Source: Spirochaetales bacterium Spiro_10 (GTDB taxonomy: Bacteria; Spirochaetota; Spirochaetia; Treponematales; Treponemataceae). Taken from it: a DNA stretch of 52,581 nt. A program made the translations under genes and the position numbers. The stretch is from NCBI GenBank assembly GCA_001604405.1, contig LVBL01000046.1, positions 1 to 52,581 on the forward strand, read 5' to 3'. Below, one piece after another: positions 15,303 through 24,587 of the stretch (positions are counted from its first letter, which is position 1; every line of letters begins with the position of its first letter). The notes under the pieces are model-generated. The model did no database searches and had not been told where the DNA came from. It saw nothing but the letters and a program-made list of their open reading frames with translations.

Positions 15303-17132
15303 TTAATTCTTTTTTTTGCCGCCCGAGATAAGCCCGAGATTCCGGTTACCGGCCTCCACGAGGGCCTCGTAGAGAAACCGCGAGGCCTCCAGGGGATTTC
15401 CGTCCGTTTTGTCCGGGGCGAGGGAGAACACCATCGCCGCGACCTCCTTGGCCTCGCTCGCGAGGATTTCCCGGTCAATCGCCTCCAAAGAGGCGATGAT
15501 GTCCCTCCGTCGCGATCCCGCAAGACCCGGCCTCATGCCCTCCTCGGAGAGCCGTTTGCCCTTTTCCGCGAGACGGACGATGTCCTCGACGGCCGAGACG
15601 AGCCGTGCGAGGGCCCGGTCAAAGGCGAGCGCGTCGTCCGGGGAAACCTCGGGCCGCTCGAGCGCGCGCGCCATGCGGGCGTCGATCTCCCCGCGCCGCT
15701 CCGGCAGGGTGTCAAGTTCGTCCGGACGGGCAATCCCGAACCCGGGGATCCGCACGCCCTCGGGCGTCAGCGTGAACGTCGGGTGGGCGGGATTCGCCGC
15801 TATCTTGCTTTCGAACCACCACGCATAGAGTATGAGCCGCCGGTCGGTAAGGATCGTCCCGCCGGCATAGTCGCTCGCCGCCCGGAGCCCCGTGGCGGTA
15901 AGGGCCCGGAAGCCCGCGGTCTCCGCCGGCTCGAGGCGGCTTGACGCGGCGTGCGTCCGTTCCTCGAAGACGCTGCCGGAAAAATGGGTCCGCTTGCCCG
16001 GATAGCCGAGATCGAGGCCCGCCATGTAGATCGCGTCCGCGCCCATATACCGGGCGAAGTCCCAGGCGGTCGTCGACACCGATCCGCCCGCGCCGAGCTC
16101 GGCCCGCGCGAACGCGCGCGACTCGAGATACCGCCCGAGGGGGAAGAGGGAGGCGCAGAGGCATACGCGGGCGCAGGGAAAGCGGAGAACGGCCGGCCAC
16201 ACCGCCGACTCGGCGACCAGGACCGAACGCGGGCAGGCGAGGGAATCGAGATGCCGGAAGTTCCAGTATTGCGGGTCGACAAGCACGATGAAGTCCGGCT
16301 CGACGCCGGCGGAGAGGCAGGCCCGGACGGCGGTATCCACCGCTACGACGACGCAACGGCGGGCGAGTCCGGCAAGACGCGGCAGAACCGTGTCAAGCGA
16401 CGGGCCGGCGGCGAGCACGAGAACGGGAAGAGAGGCCGCGAAACCCTCGAAGGCCTCGATGCCGCCCCGCTCGCGCAGGTGGGGCAGGTTCTTGCACATG
16501 TTCCTGAGCCACAAGTCCCCGAACCTCCGGAGCGTATTCGCGTTGATCTCCCTTTTTTCGCGCATGCGCGCCCTGACCTCGCGGAACTCGTTCCACCAGG
16601 GCTTGTTCGGGGCGACGAGCGCGGGGGAGTCGAACGAGGCTATGTCGGCGAGTCCGACGCGCTCCGGCACGGCCGCAGCCTCGGAAGCGGGGATACCGGC
16701 GACGATGACGAGGTTCGGGTGGGAAAGGAGGCCCTCGAGCGGTCGCGAGGCGAGAAAGGCCATGAGGACCGAGAGTTCGGGCTCCACGATGAGTATCGGC
16801 GCCCGCGGGTAACGCGCCGCGTACAGCTCCGGAAGATACCCGAGCCCGCAGCCGCAAAACAGGCAGCCGTCGGGCCCGAAGACGCCTTCCGCGGCGAGAA
16901 CGCGTTCGGCCTCCCGCTTCGGGTCTATCCGCGAGTGGACGAAGGTTCCCGCCGCGGAAAGGGTCGGCCAGGGCGACGACGAGGGGACGATCTCGCATGA
17001 CGCGGGCAAGAGGGCCTTCGTCCGTTCGGCGTCATCGTCGGTCGACAGTCCCGTCAGGGACGCGAGATCGGGGAACCGCTTCGCGAACAGGGCGCGGTTA
17101 TTCCTGAAGTCGTCATTCAAGGCCAAGTTCAA
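15303..17132 (-). CDS. Motility-associated factor (Maf/DUF115) family protein
   Basis: A 609-residue protein of the MAF_flag10/DUF115 family, whose studied members transfer nonulosonic sugars to flagellin. The core signature VLVLAAGPSLD lies near residue 240, followed by VVVAVDTAVRACLSAGVEPDF (in pieces: VAVDTA and GVEPDFIVLVDPQ) and AGLDLGYPGKRTHFSGS near 370. The first 230 residues are the usual variable Rossmann-like lobe. The start is TTG 17132-17130, supported by AAGGA seven bases upstream; it overlaps the end of the penicillin-binding protein gene by 20 bases. Co-transcription with lepB and a cell-division-type transpeptidase is unusual for a flagellar gene; the substrate is inferred from family only. 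Confidence 0.88.
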   Translation of the reverse strand: MNLALNDDFRNNRALFAKRFPDLASLTGLSTDDDAERTKALLPASCEIVPSSSPWPTLSAAGTFVHSRIDPKREAERVLAAEGVFGPDGCLFCGCGLGYLPELYAARYPRAPILIVEPELSVLMAFLASRPLEGLLSHPNLVIVAGIPASEAAAVPERVGLADIASFDSPALVAPNKPWWNEFREVRARMREKREINANTLRRFGDLWLRNMCKNLPHLRERGGIEAFEGFAASLPVLVLAAGPSLDTVLPRLAGLARRCVVVAVDTAVRACLSAGVEPDFIVLVDPQYWNFRHLDSLACPRSVLVAESAVWPAVLRFPCARVCLCASLFPLGRYLESRAFARAELGAGGSVSTTAWDFARYMGADAIYMAGLDLGYPGKRTHFSGSVFEERTHAASSRLEPAETAGFRALTATGLRAASDYAGGTILTDRRLILYAWWFESKIAANPAHPTFTLTPEGVRIPGFGIARPDELDTLPERRGEIDARMARALERPEVSPDDALAFDRALARLVSAVEDIVRLAEKGKRLSEEGMRPGLAGSRRRDIIASLEAIDREILASEAKEVAAMVFSLAPDKTDGNPLEASRFLYEALVEAGNRNLGLISGGKKKN

Positions 17133-18975
17133 TGGTCGTTCCTTCGGTTACGGGCGTTCCGGGCGGGGGGCTTTGGGAGACGACGTACCCGTCGCCGCTG
17201 ATGAGCACGCGTATGTCCGTGCGGGTCAGCAGGGGCGTCAGCATGCGTTTCGAAACGCCCTTGAGGTTCGGCATGACCTCCCCGATCTGGACGGGCCGGT
17301 TCGCCGGAACGGGGATGATCCCGGTGTGCCTGACGGACGGGGCCTGGGCCCGGCCTATCCCAAGGTAGTCGATGACGACGTTCGCCGCCCGCGAGATGAC
17401 CGGCGCGGCGATCCTGCCGCCGTAGGTTTCCCCGACCGGCTTGATGATGGCGACGTACTGAATGATCTCCGGATCCCTGACGGGATAGATGCCGATACAG
17501 CTCGAGATGAAGTCCTTCGAACTGTATCCTCCCCGCTCGGGGTCGAGCATCTGCGCCGTTCCCGTCTTTACGGCCATCGGAACGTCGCCGACGGAGGCCT
17601 TCGTTCCCGTTCCCGTCTCGGAGGTGGTCCACATGTAGTCGAGGATGCGCGCCGCCGTCTCGGGCTTGAGGATGCGCCCGAGACTCGTCGTCTCGTGCTC
17701 GTACACGGGTATTCCGTCGCGCGTGTAGAGGCGGGAAAGGAGGGACAGCTTCACGCGCTCGCCCCCGTTCGCGAGCGCGGTGGCCGCTCCGACGACCTGG
17801 AGGGCGGATACCGATATCTCCTGGCCGATCGCGATGGTCGGTTTCGACCGCGCGGACCACCGGTCCGCCGGAGCGAAAAGGCCCGTCGTCTCGCCGGGGA
17901 GCTCTATCCCGGTCTTCGCGCCGAACCCGAAAGCCCTGAGCTTCCGCTCGAAGTCGGCCGGCGAGATCCGCTCGGCGAGTTGCGCGGTACCGTCGTTGCA
18001 CGAGAGCCTGAGGATGTCACGCGCCGTCACCCATCCGTGGCGGTCGAGACACTTGATGCTGATCGTCTCTCCGCGCTGCGTCGTGAGGTGATAGGCCCCG
18101 TCGCAGAGGAACACGTCGCGCTCGGAGCCGTTTTCCTGGTCGAGTACCGCCGCGACCGAGAAGATCTTGAACACCGAACCCGGCTCGTAGGCATAGAGGG
18201 CGGGGCGGTCCTTCCGCTCCGTCGTCATGCTCAGGGGGTAGGTGTTGAGGTTCGCCGAGGGCTCGCTGACGTACGAGAGTATCTCGCCCGTTTTCGCGCG
18301 GACGGTCAGGATGATCACCGCCTCGGCCTTCGTTTCCTCCATGGTGGCGCGGGCGACCTTCTCGAGCTCGTACTGGATCGCGCCGTCTATGGTGAGCATC
18401 ACGTTGTAGCCGGTCCTGTTCTCCGCCGGGGAGGCCTGCGCCGGCGGAGAGAGTATGTCCTGAAAGGAGTACTCGACGCCGGTCAGACCCTTGCCGTCGT
18501 CGCCGAGAAAGCCCACGACGTGCGAGGCGAGGCTGTTTTCAGGATAGGTCCTGCTTTGCACCGGCTCGAGACGGATGCCGCGGAGGCGGGCCCGCGCTAT
18601 GGCGTCCGCAACGGCCGTTTTCTCCGTCTCGCTGATTTTTTTCTTGAGGTAGAAGAAGTCGCTTTCCTGCGAGTCGAGGCGGGAGAGCAGCTCGACCTCG
18701 TCGAGGGAGCACGCCGGCGCGACGGCCGCGGCGAAGGCCTCCTTGTCCTTGATGACGGATCTCGTTATCGCGATGTTGTAGAGGGTCGTTTGCACCGCGA
18801 GGATCTTGCCGCTTCTGTCCAGGATCGACCCGCGGTCGACGGAAATGCGCGCCTGCGCCTGCGCGGGAGCGGGGGAAAGCATTACGATCCCGTACTTGAC
18901 TATGACGAGGACGATCAGGGCCGAAAGGGCGAGCGAGAGGACGACGAGCCTGCCCTTGGGGACGAAACCGTTCAT
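17113..18975 (-). CDS. Class B penicillin-binding protein (FtsI/PBP2 type) with a C-terminal PASTA domain
   Basis: A 620-residue peptidoglycan transpeptidase. One membrane anchor (about residues 9-30), the dimerisation domain starting RGSILDRSGKILA (about 46), and a transpeptidase domain with SVFK (Ser near 266), SCN (near 324) and KTGTAQ (near 468). One PASTA domain closes the protein (about 560-620: VMPNLKG, QSPPPGTPV). I use ATG 18975, which overlaps the lepB stop as ATGA; ATG 18981 with AAGG five bases upstream is equally possible. The domain order and PASTA ending fit the septal FtsI/SpoVD-like group, but ftsL, mraY and the mur genes are not nearby. Confidence 0.93.
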   Translation of the reverse strand: MNGFVPKGRLVVLSLALSALIVLVIVKYGIVMLSPAPAQAQARISVDRGSILDRSGKILAVQTTLYNIAITRSVIKDKEAFAAAVAPACSLDEVELLSRLDSQESDFFYLKKKISETEKTAVADAIARARLRGIRLEPVQSRTYPENSLASHVVGFLGDDGKGLTGVEYSFQDILSPPAQASPAENRTGYNVMLTIDGAIQYELEKVARATMEETKAEAVIILTVRAKTGEILSYVSEPSANLNTYPLSMTTERKDRPALYAYEPGSVFKIFSVAAVLDQENGSERDVFLCDGAYHLTTQRGETISIKCLDRHGWVTARDILRLSCNDGTAQLAERISPADFERKLRAFGFGAKTGIELPGETTGLFAPADRWSARSKPTIAIGQEISVSALQVVGAATALANGGERVKLSLLSRLYTRDGIPVYEHETTSLGRILKPETAARILDYMWTTSETGTGTKASVGDVPMAVKTGTAQMLDPERGGYSSKDFISSCIGIYPVRDPEIIQYVAIIKPVGETYGGRIAAPVISRAANVVIDYLGIGRAQAPSVRHTGIIPVPANRPVQIGEVMPNLKGVSKRMLTPLLTRTDIRVLISGDGYVVSQSPPPGTPVTEGTTIELGLE

Positions 18976-19484
18976 TTCCATAGCACCTTGCCCCTCACGC
19001 TGTCCGCGGAAACGAAGCCGTAATCCCGCGAATCCCGCGACTCTTCCATGTTGTCCCCCAGCGCGAATATCATCCCGTCCGGCACCCGCGCCGTTCCGCA
19101 CAGCTTTCTGAACTGGTCGTCGTTCAGTGGTATGACCCGTTCCCCCACCCGGACACTATACCCCCCTTCGCGCGAAAACTCCAGCGGAACGCCGGCACCC
19201 GCGACGCACCGCTTGATCACGTATCTCCCGAGGATGGGGTAGATCACGACGTCGCCGGCCTCGGGGAGGCCCCACCTGACCAGATACCGGTTCGCGAACG
19301 GCACCGGAATCCCCCACGCGAGCTTGAATTCGACGACAAAGGTCCCCTGCTCGAGGGAGGGACGCATGGACGGACCGGAGACGCGCATGATATCGAGCGC
19401 GAAGATCTTGAGTACCAGGGCAACGAGGAATACGGCGAAGAAGACGGTCGTGTGCGAGCGGGGCGGTTTCATGGGTGAATCCAT
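18972..19484 (-). CDS. lepB: Signal peptidase I
   Basis: A compact 170-residue S26 signal peptidase that cleaves secretory signal peptides at the outer face of the inner membrane. A single N-terminal membrane helix (residues 13-31) precedes the catalytic Ser39 in SGPSMRPSL; the general-base Lys91 is in YVIKRC; the conserved GDNMEESRDSRDYGFV block is near residue 148. It has the minimal catalytic domain without the large insert of enterobacterial LepB. Start ATG 19484 is the first in-frame methionine before the helix; the ribosome site is weak, and ATG 19472 is an alternative. First gene of the lepB-pbp-maf operon. Confidence 0.93.
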   Translation of the reverse strand: MDSPMKPPRSHTTVFFAVFLVALVLKIFALDIMRVSGPSMRPSLEQGTFVVEFKLAWGIPVPFANRYLVRWGLPEAGDVVIYPILGRYVIKRCVAGAGVPLEFSREGGYSVRVGERVIPLNDDQFRKLCGTARVPDGMIFALGDNMEESRDSRDYGFVSADSVRGKVLWK

Positions 19485-19521
19485 TCTAATTATCCGTCGC
19501 CGTTCTGTCGATACTCTGTTC

Positions 19522-20646
19522 ATGGACGTTATCAACGTATTGCAGCCGGACAACCACGTAAGCGGCCGTCGCCTTCCGCTCGCGCGCAAGTTGCGCGGAT
19601 TCAGGCGCGAACGGCCGCGTCAGGAACCGCTCTTTCCCGCCGAGGCCGTCCTTGAAGAGGGGCTTCCCGCGCTTGCGGCCACGGGCGCGGGGCGCTATCC
19701 GGCCCTGGCCTCGTTCCCCGTCGTCTTTTTCCTTGCCGCGGCCACGCTCATCGTCCTTTCGCCCGCGATCCAGCGTCGCGTGGGACACTATCGGCTCGGC
19801 CGCCTTTCGTTCTCCCCCGACTCCTCGCTCGAGGCCTCCATGCGGCTCCTTGCCTCCCCGGATACGGGCGCGTCCGAGCTTTCGGCCGAGGCGCTTCCCG
19901 AGATTCCCTCCTCGATTCGCCCCGTCACGTTCTCGAAGTACACGGTCAAAAACGGGGATACCGTGAGCGCCATCCTGTCCCGCTTCGGGCTGAAGAACCT
20001 GGGAACGCTCATATCGGTCAACTCGATCGACAACGCGCGCAAGCTTCGTCAGGGTCAAACGCTCAGCATACCCTCGATGGACGGCGTGTCCCATACCGTG
20101 GTCCGGGGCGAGTCCCTGCAGTCGCTGTCAGGGCGGTATTCAGTTCCCATGACGGCCCTGCTCGACGCGAACGATCTTTCGTCAAGCGACCTTTCGGTCG
20201 GGCAGCGGCTCTTCATACCGGGGGCGTCCCTCTCCTCGTCGACGCTCAGAAAGGCCCTTGGCGAGTACTTCGCGAAGCCGGTCATCGGCAGGCTGACGTC
20301 CCCGTTCGGGTACCGGAGCGACCCGTTCACCGGGGTGCGTACCTTCCATACCGGAATCGATCTCGCGGCCCCGACCGGAACGGCCGTCAAGGCAACCCTC
20401 GACGGAACCGTGGCCACCACGGGCTATTCGACCGTGTACGGCAATTACGTGATCCTCACGCACCCCGAGGGCTACCAGTCCATGTACGCCCATTTGAGTT
20501 CCGTCGGGGTCAAGCGCGGACAGCGGGTGGGCCAGAGCGCGGTAATCGGCAGGGTAGGGAACACCGGGTACTCGACCGGCAGCCACCTCCATTTTTCGGT
20601 GTACAAGAACGGCAAGATGATAGATCCCCGCTCCGTGCTGAAATAA
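19522..20646 (+). CDS. LysM/M23 family metallopeptidase
   Basis: A 374-residue cell-wall peptidase: a basic N-terminal cytoplasmic stretch, one membrane helix (about residues 64-84), two LysM domains (YTVKNGDTVSAILSRF near 150 and HTVVRGESLQSLSGRY near 192) and a C-terminal M23 domain. The zinc ligands are visible in FHTGIDLA (His and Asp) and GSHLHFSVY. LysM binds glycan strands and M23 cuts peptide bridges. The frame is open upstream to 19324, but I use ATG 19522: it is the first start that does not overlap lepB. There is no Shine-Dalgarno; GATACT sits six bases before the ATG. ATG 19471 is the alternative. Confidence 0.9.
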   Translation: MDVINVLQPDNHVSGRRLPLARKLRGFRRERPRQEPLFPAEAVLEEGLPALAATGAGRYPALASFPVVFFLAAATLIVLSPAIQRRVGHYRLGRLSFSPDSSLEASMRLLASPDTGASELSAEALPEIPSSIRPVTFSKYTVKNGDTVSAILSRFGLKNLGTLISVNSIDNARKLRQGQTLSIPSMDGVSHTVVRGESLQSLSGRYSVPMTALLDANDLSSSDLSVGQRLFIPGASLSSSTLRKALGEYFAKPVIGRLTSPFGYRSDPFTGVRTFHTGIDLAAPTGTAVKATLDGTVATTGYSTVYGNYVILTHPEGYQSMYAHLSSVGVKRGQRVGQSAVIGRVGNTGYSTGSHLHFSVYKNGKMIDPRSVLK

Positions 20647-20678
20647 CGGGCGGTCCTGGGGCCGTTTGCGCCCGTATG

Positions 20679-20687
20679 TGGTATAAT
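20679..20687 (+). promoter_or_regulatory. Extended -10 promoter of the zinc-ribbon gene
   Basis: TG-G-TATAAT: a consensus TATAAT (20682-20687) preceded by the TGn extension, with no recognisable -35. It is 20 bases before the start codon. Confidence 0.6.
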
Positions 20688-20707
20688 CGATTGTAAGGGG
20701 TAGCGTT

Positions 20708-20953
20708 ATGGAAAATACGACCATATGTCACGCGTGCGGCAGAACCATGGACGGCGCGTTCCGCTATTGTCCGTGGTGCGGCAAGGCCTCCGCCGACACG
20801 GGCGCGGTTGCCGAGCAGATGGACCGGGTATTCGAGCGGCTCGCCGTCATGCAGCGGGAAGACGCGTACGCCCGTTTCGACAGGATGGAACTCGCCCTCG
20901 GGTGCCTGGAGCGGGAACTCTCGCAGATGGTCGCCGTTACGCGTTCCGCATGA
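20708..20953 (+). CDS. Small zinc-ribbon protein
   Basis: An 81-residue protein: an N-terminal zinc ribbon with CHACG (residues 7-11) and CPWCG (21-25), then a helical C-terminal half (about 33-78) likely to form a coiled coil. AAGGGG lies ten bases before the ATG. Its stop overlaps a possible start of the next gene as ATGA (20950-20953), so the two are probably translated together. Such double-CxxC ribbons occur in DNA-, RNA- or protein-binding adaptors; no more specific role can be given. Confidence 0.82.
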   Translation: MENTTICHACGRTMDGAFRYCPWCGKASADTGAVAEQMDRVFERLAVMQREDAYARFDRMELALGCLERELSQMVAVTRSA

Positions 20954-20964
20954 CAGGATCCCAG

Positions 20965-23181
20965 ATGAACAAAACAAAGGCCCTTTTTCTGCTCCTCGCC
21001 GGCCCGCTTCTTTTTTCTTCCGCCGAGGTGTCCTTCCGTTCGCCCGACATCAACGCGCGGAACGAAGTCCTCTTTACCGTCAGGACCGACGTCTCGGGAG
21101 AGCGGTCGTACGACACCCTGTTTCTCCGCAGCATCGACGGGGGAAGCACCGAGCAGTTGACCTGCTTTCCCGAGGCGATCGAATCGCTTTCCGGCGGCCG
21201 CGTCATGCAGGTGCGCAACCGTTTCGGAACGGGCCGCTACGACCTTTCCTCCGCCGCCTTCTCCTGGATAACGGAGACGCGGCCCTTCGTCTCCGGCGGA
21301 TCGGTCCTCCCCGGCGCCCTTCCCGACGTCGCTACGAGTCCCGACGGGCGGTGGATCGTTTCGGTCGAGCCCGCCTCGCCCGCGCGCGGAAAGCTCGTTC
21401 TCTTCGACGCGTCCCGGGGCGTTCGCTACGTCCTGGCCGCCTCGGTCGAGCGGGGTTCCGTTCCTGCGACCTGGTCTCCCGATTCCTCCGTGATCGTCTA
21501 CGCGGTAGGCGGCACCCTGTATTTCGCCCGCCCCGAGTCATTCTTCTCCGTATCAGCGGTAGGCGAGGCCTTTCGCGTCCTGGGGCCGGGATCGGTCTCC
21601 TGCGTCGCCTGGTACGGCCCGTCGCGATTCCTCTACGCGGCGGGAGCCAACGTCTACAGCGTGCAGGTATCCGAACTCTTCGCCCGGTCGCTGTACGGCC
21701 CGCTCCTCGGAGTCGGCGCGCTCGCGGGCAAACTTCCTTTTTCCTTCGATCCTTCCGCCGACTCCTTTTCCGCGTCTCCCGACGGAAACTCGATACTCGT
21801 GTCGCGAAAGTCCCGCGCGGCCTACTTCATCCCGCTCGCGGGCGACGATTACGCCACCGTCGCGAGGCCGGCGGAACTTCCCTGGCTTCTCCTTCCGGGC
21901 AATACGGCCTCCGTGTCCGCGAGCTGGTCGGCCGGGAACGATCCGGTCGTGTACGCCCGTTCCGTCACGGACGGCGCCATGAGCGTGCGTGCCTGGCGGC
22001 TCGTCGCTTCCGACGCCGGAAAAACCTTCGTTTCCGCGCCGGTTCCCCCGTCAGCCCGTTCCTTCGCCGTCTCGCGCGACGGCTCCTTCGTCGCCTTCAT
22101 CCTTCCGGACTCGGTAAAGGTCTACAACGTTTCCTCCTGGAGCGAGGTTTCGGAGTATCGCGACGAGCGACCGGTCACGGTCGCCTGGGCCGACGGTTCC
22201 CGCCTGTTCGTCGGCGGGGAGGAGACCGTACGCAGATGGGACATCGGCACGGGCTCGCTCGAGCTCCTGCTCGTTTCGTCGGTTTCGGCCTCGGGCTGGG
22301 ACGAGAACGAGGCGGCCGTCGTCGCCGACACCTCCAAAAACGGAAGGATCGCGTATTCCGGCAAGATGAAATGGGCGCAATCCTCCTCCTCCAGAATCCG
22401 CCCGCCCTCAAGCGCGAACTCCTCCTGGAGACTGTACGTCGACACCGGTTTGGGTACCTATTCGAACATGCTCTACGTGCGTTCCGCCGCCAATCCTGCC
22501 GGTACGAAGCCCATCGTACCCGAGAAAGCGGGGACGCGCGGATCGCCCAAACGGATCGCCCTCGTCTTCGACGCGGTGGACGGCGTCGACGGACTCCCCC
22601 GCGTGCTGCATTCCCTTTCGCGGCGAGGAATCCGCGCCACGTTCTTCTTCAACGGCGAGTTCGTCAGGAGAAATCCCGCGGCCTGCGTCGAGATCGTCAA
22701 GGCGGGACATCAGGCCGCGTCCATGTTTTTCACGACATGGGACCTCGCGGGTCCCTCCTACCGTATCGACGAGGATTTCGTCATGCGCGGGCTCGCGCGC
22801 AACGAGGACGACTTCTACAACGCGACGGGCCAGGAGCTTTCCCTGCTGTGGCACGCGCCCCATTACGTCTCCTCGCCGCTCATCGAGCGCGCGGGGGCGC
22901 GCGCGGGCTACAGGTACGTCACTCCCGGCGTAATCCCCGCCGACTGGGCCACGGTCGAACAGGACTCGCTCCTGCCCGGCACGTACAAGGGCGCCGCCGC
23001 GATCGTTGAGGACATCGTGGCCTCGCTCAAGCCGGGCGCCGTCGTGCCCGTCAGGATCGGCGCCGCGCCGGGAACGCGCGAGGATTACCTGTTCGACAAG
23101 ATTGACATTCTGCTCAACGCGATAATCGAGGAGGGCTATTCGATCGTTACGGTCGACGGCCTTTCGGCTCCGTCCCGTTAG
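20965..23181 (+). CDS. Secreted beta-propeller protein with a degenerate polysaccharide-deacetylase (NodB-like) domain
   Basis: A 738-residue protein: a signal peptide (about residues 1-20), TolB/WD40-like propeller repeats (about 25-500; recurring SPDGRWIVS, SPDSSVIVY, SPDGNSILVS, SRDGSFVAF) and a NodB-like domain from about 528 (KRIALVFDAVDG, IRATFFFNGEFV). The catalytic features are lost: TFDDGP reads VFDAVDG, and the HxxxH metal pair is replaced in the segment after KAGHQA by SMFFTTWDL. I use ATG 20965, which has AGGA six bases upstream; ATG 20950 overlapping the zinc-ribbon stop is the alternative. It ends with a 4-base overlap with the convergent carboxypeptidase gene. Confidence 0.85.
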   Translation: MNKTKALFLLLAGPLLFSSAEVSFRSPDINARNEVLFTVRTDVSGERSYDTLFLRSIDGGSTEQLTCFPEAIESLSGGRVMQVRNRFGTGRYDLSSAAFSWITETRPFVSGGSVLPGALPDVATSPDGRWIVSVEPASPARGKLVLFDASRGVRYVLAASVERGSVPATWSPDSSVIVYAVGGTLYFARPESFFSVSAVGEAFRVLGPGSVSCVAWYGPSRFLYAAGANVYSVQVSELFARSLYGPLLGVGALAGKLPFSFDPSADSFSASPDGNSILVSRKSRAAYFIPLAGDDYATVARPAELPWLLLPGNTASVSASWSAGNDPVVYARSVTDGAMSVRAWRLVASDAGKTFVSAPVPPSARSFAVSRDGSFVAFILPDSVKVYNVSSWSEVSEYRDERPVTVAWADGSRLFVGGEETVRRWDIGTGSLELLLVSSVSASGWDENEAAVVADTSKNGRIAYSGKMKWAQSSSSRIRPPSSANSSWRLYVDTGLGTYSNMLYVRSAANPAGTKPIVPEKAGTRGSPKRIALVFDAVDGVDGLPRVLHSLSRRGIRATFFFNGEFVRRNPAACVEIVKAGHQAASMFFTTWDLAGPSYRIDEDFVMRGLARNEDDFYNATGQELSLLWHAPHYVSSPLIERAGARAGYRYVTPGVIPADWATVEQDSLLPGTYKGAAAIVEDIVASLKPGAVVPVRIGAAPGTREDYLFDKIDILLNAIIEEGYSIVTVDGLSAPSR

Positions 23182-24587
23182 CGTATCCGAAACAGGGGTG
23201 AGAGGGCCTTCGCCATCGCGTCGAGGGCCCTGACCGGCAGGGGATACTCCTCCACCGAGCGGTCGGCCACGAGCGCCCTTCTGTACGCGGGCTTCCCCCC
23301 GATCGAGTATTCCACGTATCCGATTTCGTCTCCCGCGCGGACGGGCGCCGTGATGCCGCTATCGGTAACGACGCGCGCGCCGGCTTTCCGTCCGTCCGTC
23401 AAGACGCGCGGCACCGCCAGGGAACTCGCGCCAGCCGCGACGGCGAACAGGGACCCGCCGCCCCACACGGTCATCGGGACGGGCTCGACCTCGCCGAGCT
23501 CGAGCGTCGTCCAGGACGAGAAGGCCCAGTCCATCAGCGCAGTGCCGTCCTCGGTCCTGATGCGGTTTCCCTCGCGGGAGTCCGCGCCTTCGCCGCCCAT
23601 GATCACCGCGAGATACCGCTCGCCGCCGCGCGCGGCGGTCAGTGCGATGTTGTAGCCCGATTCGTCGATATAGCCGGTTTTCAGCCCGTCGCACCCGGGC
23701 AGGCTCGCGAGCATGCGGTTCGTGGCCGCCTGTCTGACCGTCGCCGCGCGGCGCCCGTCGCGGTAATTGCGGTCGAGGGGAAAGGCGAACTCGCGCAGTG
23801 AATGGAACGCGGCCAACGCCTCGGGGAATTCCGCGAGATAGGCGAGACAGAACGAGGCGAACTCGCGCGCGGTCGTGACGTTATGCTCGCTCAGGCCCGA
23901 AGGCTCCACGAAGCGCGTCTGGACGAGGCCGAGGGCCGCGACGGCGCCGTTCATGCGCTCGACGAACGAGGGAACCGAGCCCGATACGCGATACGCGAGC
24001 GCGATCGCCGCGTCGTTTCCCGAAACTGACGCCATCCCCGAAAGAAGCTCCCGCACGGTGACGGTCTGTCCCTCCCCGAGGAACATGAGCGAGGACCGCG
24101 GCGGCAGGTTGACCGCCCAGGAATCGGGCGGCGGCTCGACCTCGTCGTCAAGGGATATCTCGCCCGAGCGCGCCGCGTCGAGCGCGACGTACATGGCCAC
24201 GAGTTTCGTCATCGACGCCGGGGGGATGCGCTCGTCCGCGTTGCGTTCGAGCAGAACCTCGCCGGTGGCGGCGGCGACGACGATCGCCGATCTCGCCCTC
24301 GGCGCGGTCGAGCGGAACTCCGGCAGGTACCCGGCCGGATACCCGTCCGTAAACGCCCGGAGGCGATGGAGGCGCGGTGAACCGTGCCGGAGGGCTGCGG
24401 CGGATGGATCGTGCGTTTCGTGCGCGGCGCGCGCGAGGTCCTCTTCCGCCTGCGTAAGCCGCGGGGGAACGGGATTGTTCCGCGCGTTCGCGTAAAGAAG
24501 GAAGGCCGTCGTCGCGAGTACGAATAACGCGCCCTTCGCGGCGAGGGATATTCCGCGGGAGGACCGTTCGGGCCTAGAATTCGGCAA
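23178..24587 (-). CDS. D-alanyl-D-alanine carboxypeptidase (DacA/DacC type, S11)
   Basis: A 469-residue low-molecular-weight penicillin-binding protein that trims the terminal D-Ala from peptidoglycan stems. An N-terminal membrane/signal helix (about residues 15-33) leads to the S11 domain with SMTK (125-128), SGN (189-191) and KTG (303-305). A beta-sheet domain follows and the C-terminus ([17 protein letters not shown]) is an amphipathic helix that can anchor the enzyme to the membrane, as in PBP5. The start is TTG 24587, inside the last codons of asnS; no other start codon precedes the helix. Co-transcribed with asnS. Confidence 0.93.
   Translation of the reverse strand: MPNSRPERSSRGISLAAKGALFVLATTAFLLYANARNNPVPPRLTQAEEDLARAAHETHDPSAAALRHGSPRLHRLRAFTDGYPAGYLPEFRSTAPRARSAIVVAAATGEVLLERNADERIPPASMTKLVAMYVALDAARSGEISLDDEVEPPPDSWAVNLPPRSSLMFLGEGQTVTVRELLSGMASVSGNDAAIALAYRVSGSVPSFVERMNGAVAALGLVQTRFVEPSGLSEHNVTTAREFASFCLAYLAEFPEALAAFHSLREFAFPLDRNYRDGRRAATVRQAATNRMLASLPGCDGLKTGYIDESGYNIALTAARGGERYLAVIMGGEGADSREGNRIRTEDGTALMDWAFSSWTTLELGEVEPVPMTVWGGGSLFAVAAGASSLAVPRVLTDGRKAGARVVTDSGITAPVRAGDEIGYVEYSIGGKPAYRRALVADRSVEEYPLPVRALDAMAKALSPLFRIR

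Noticed and set aside
17173-19023. 616-codon plus-strand frame opposite the penicillin-binding protein
   Set aside because: Shadow of a gene with SxxK, SxN and KTG motifs.
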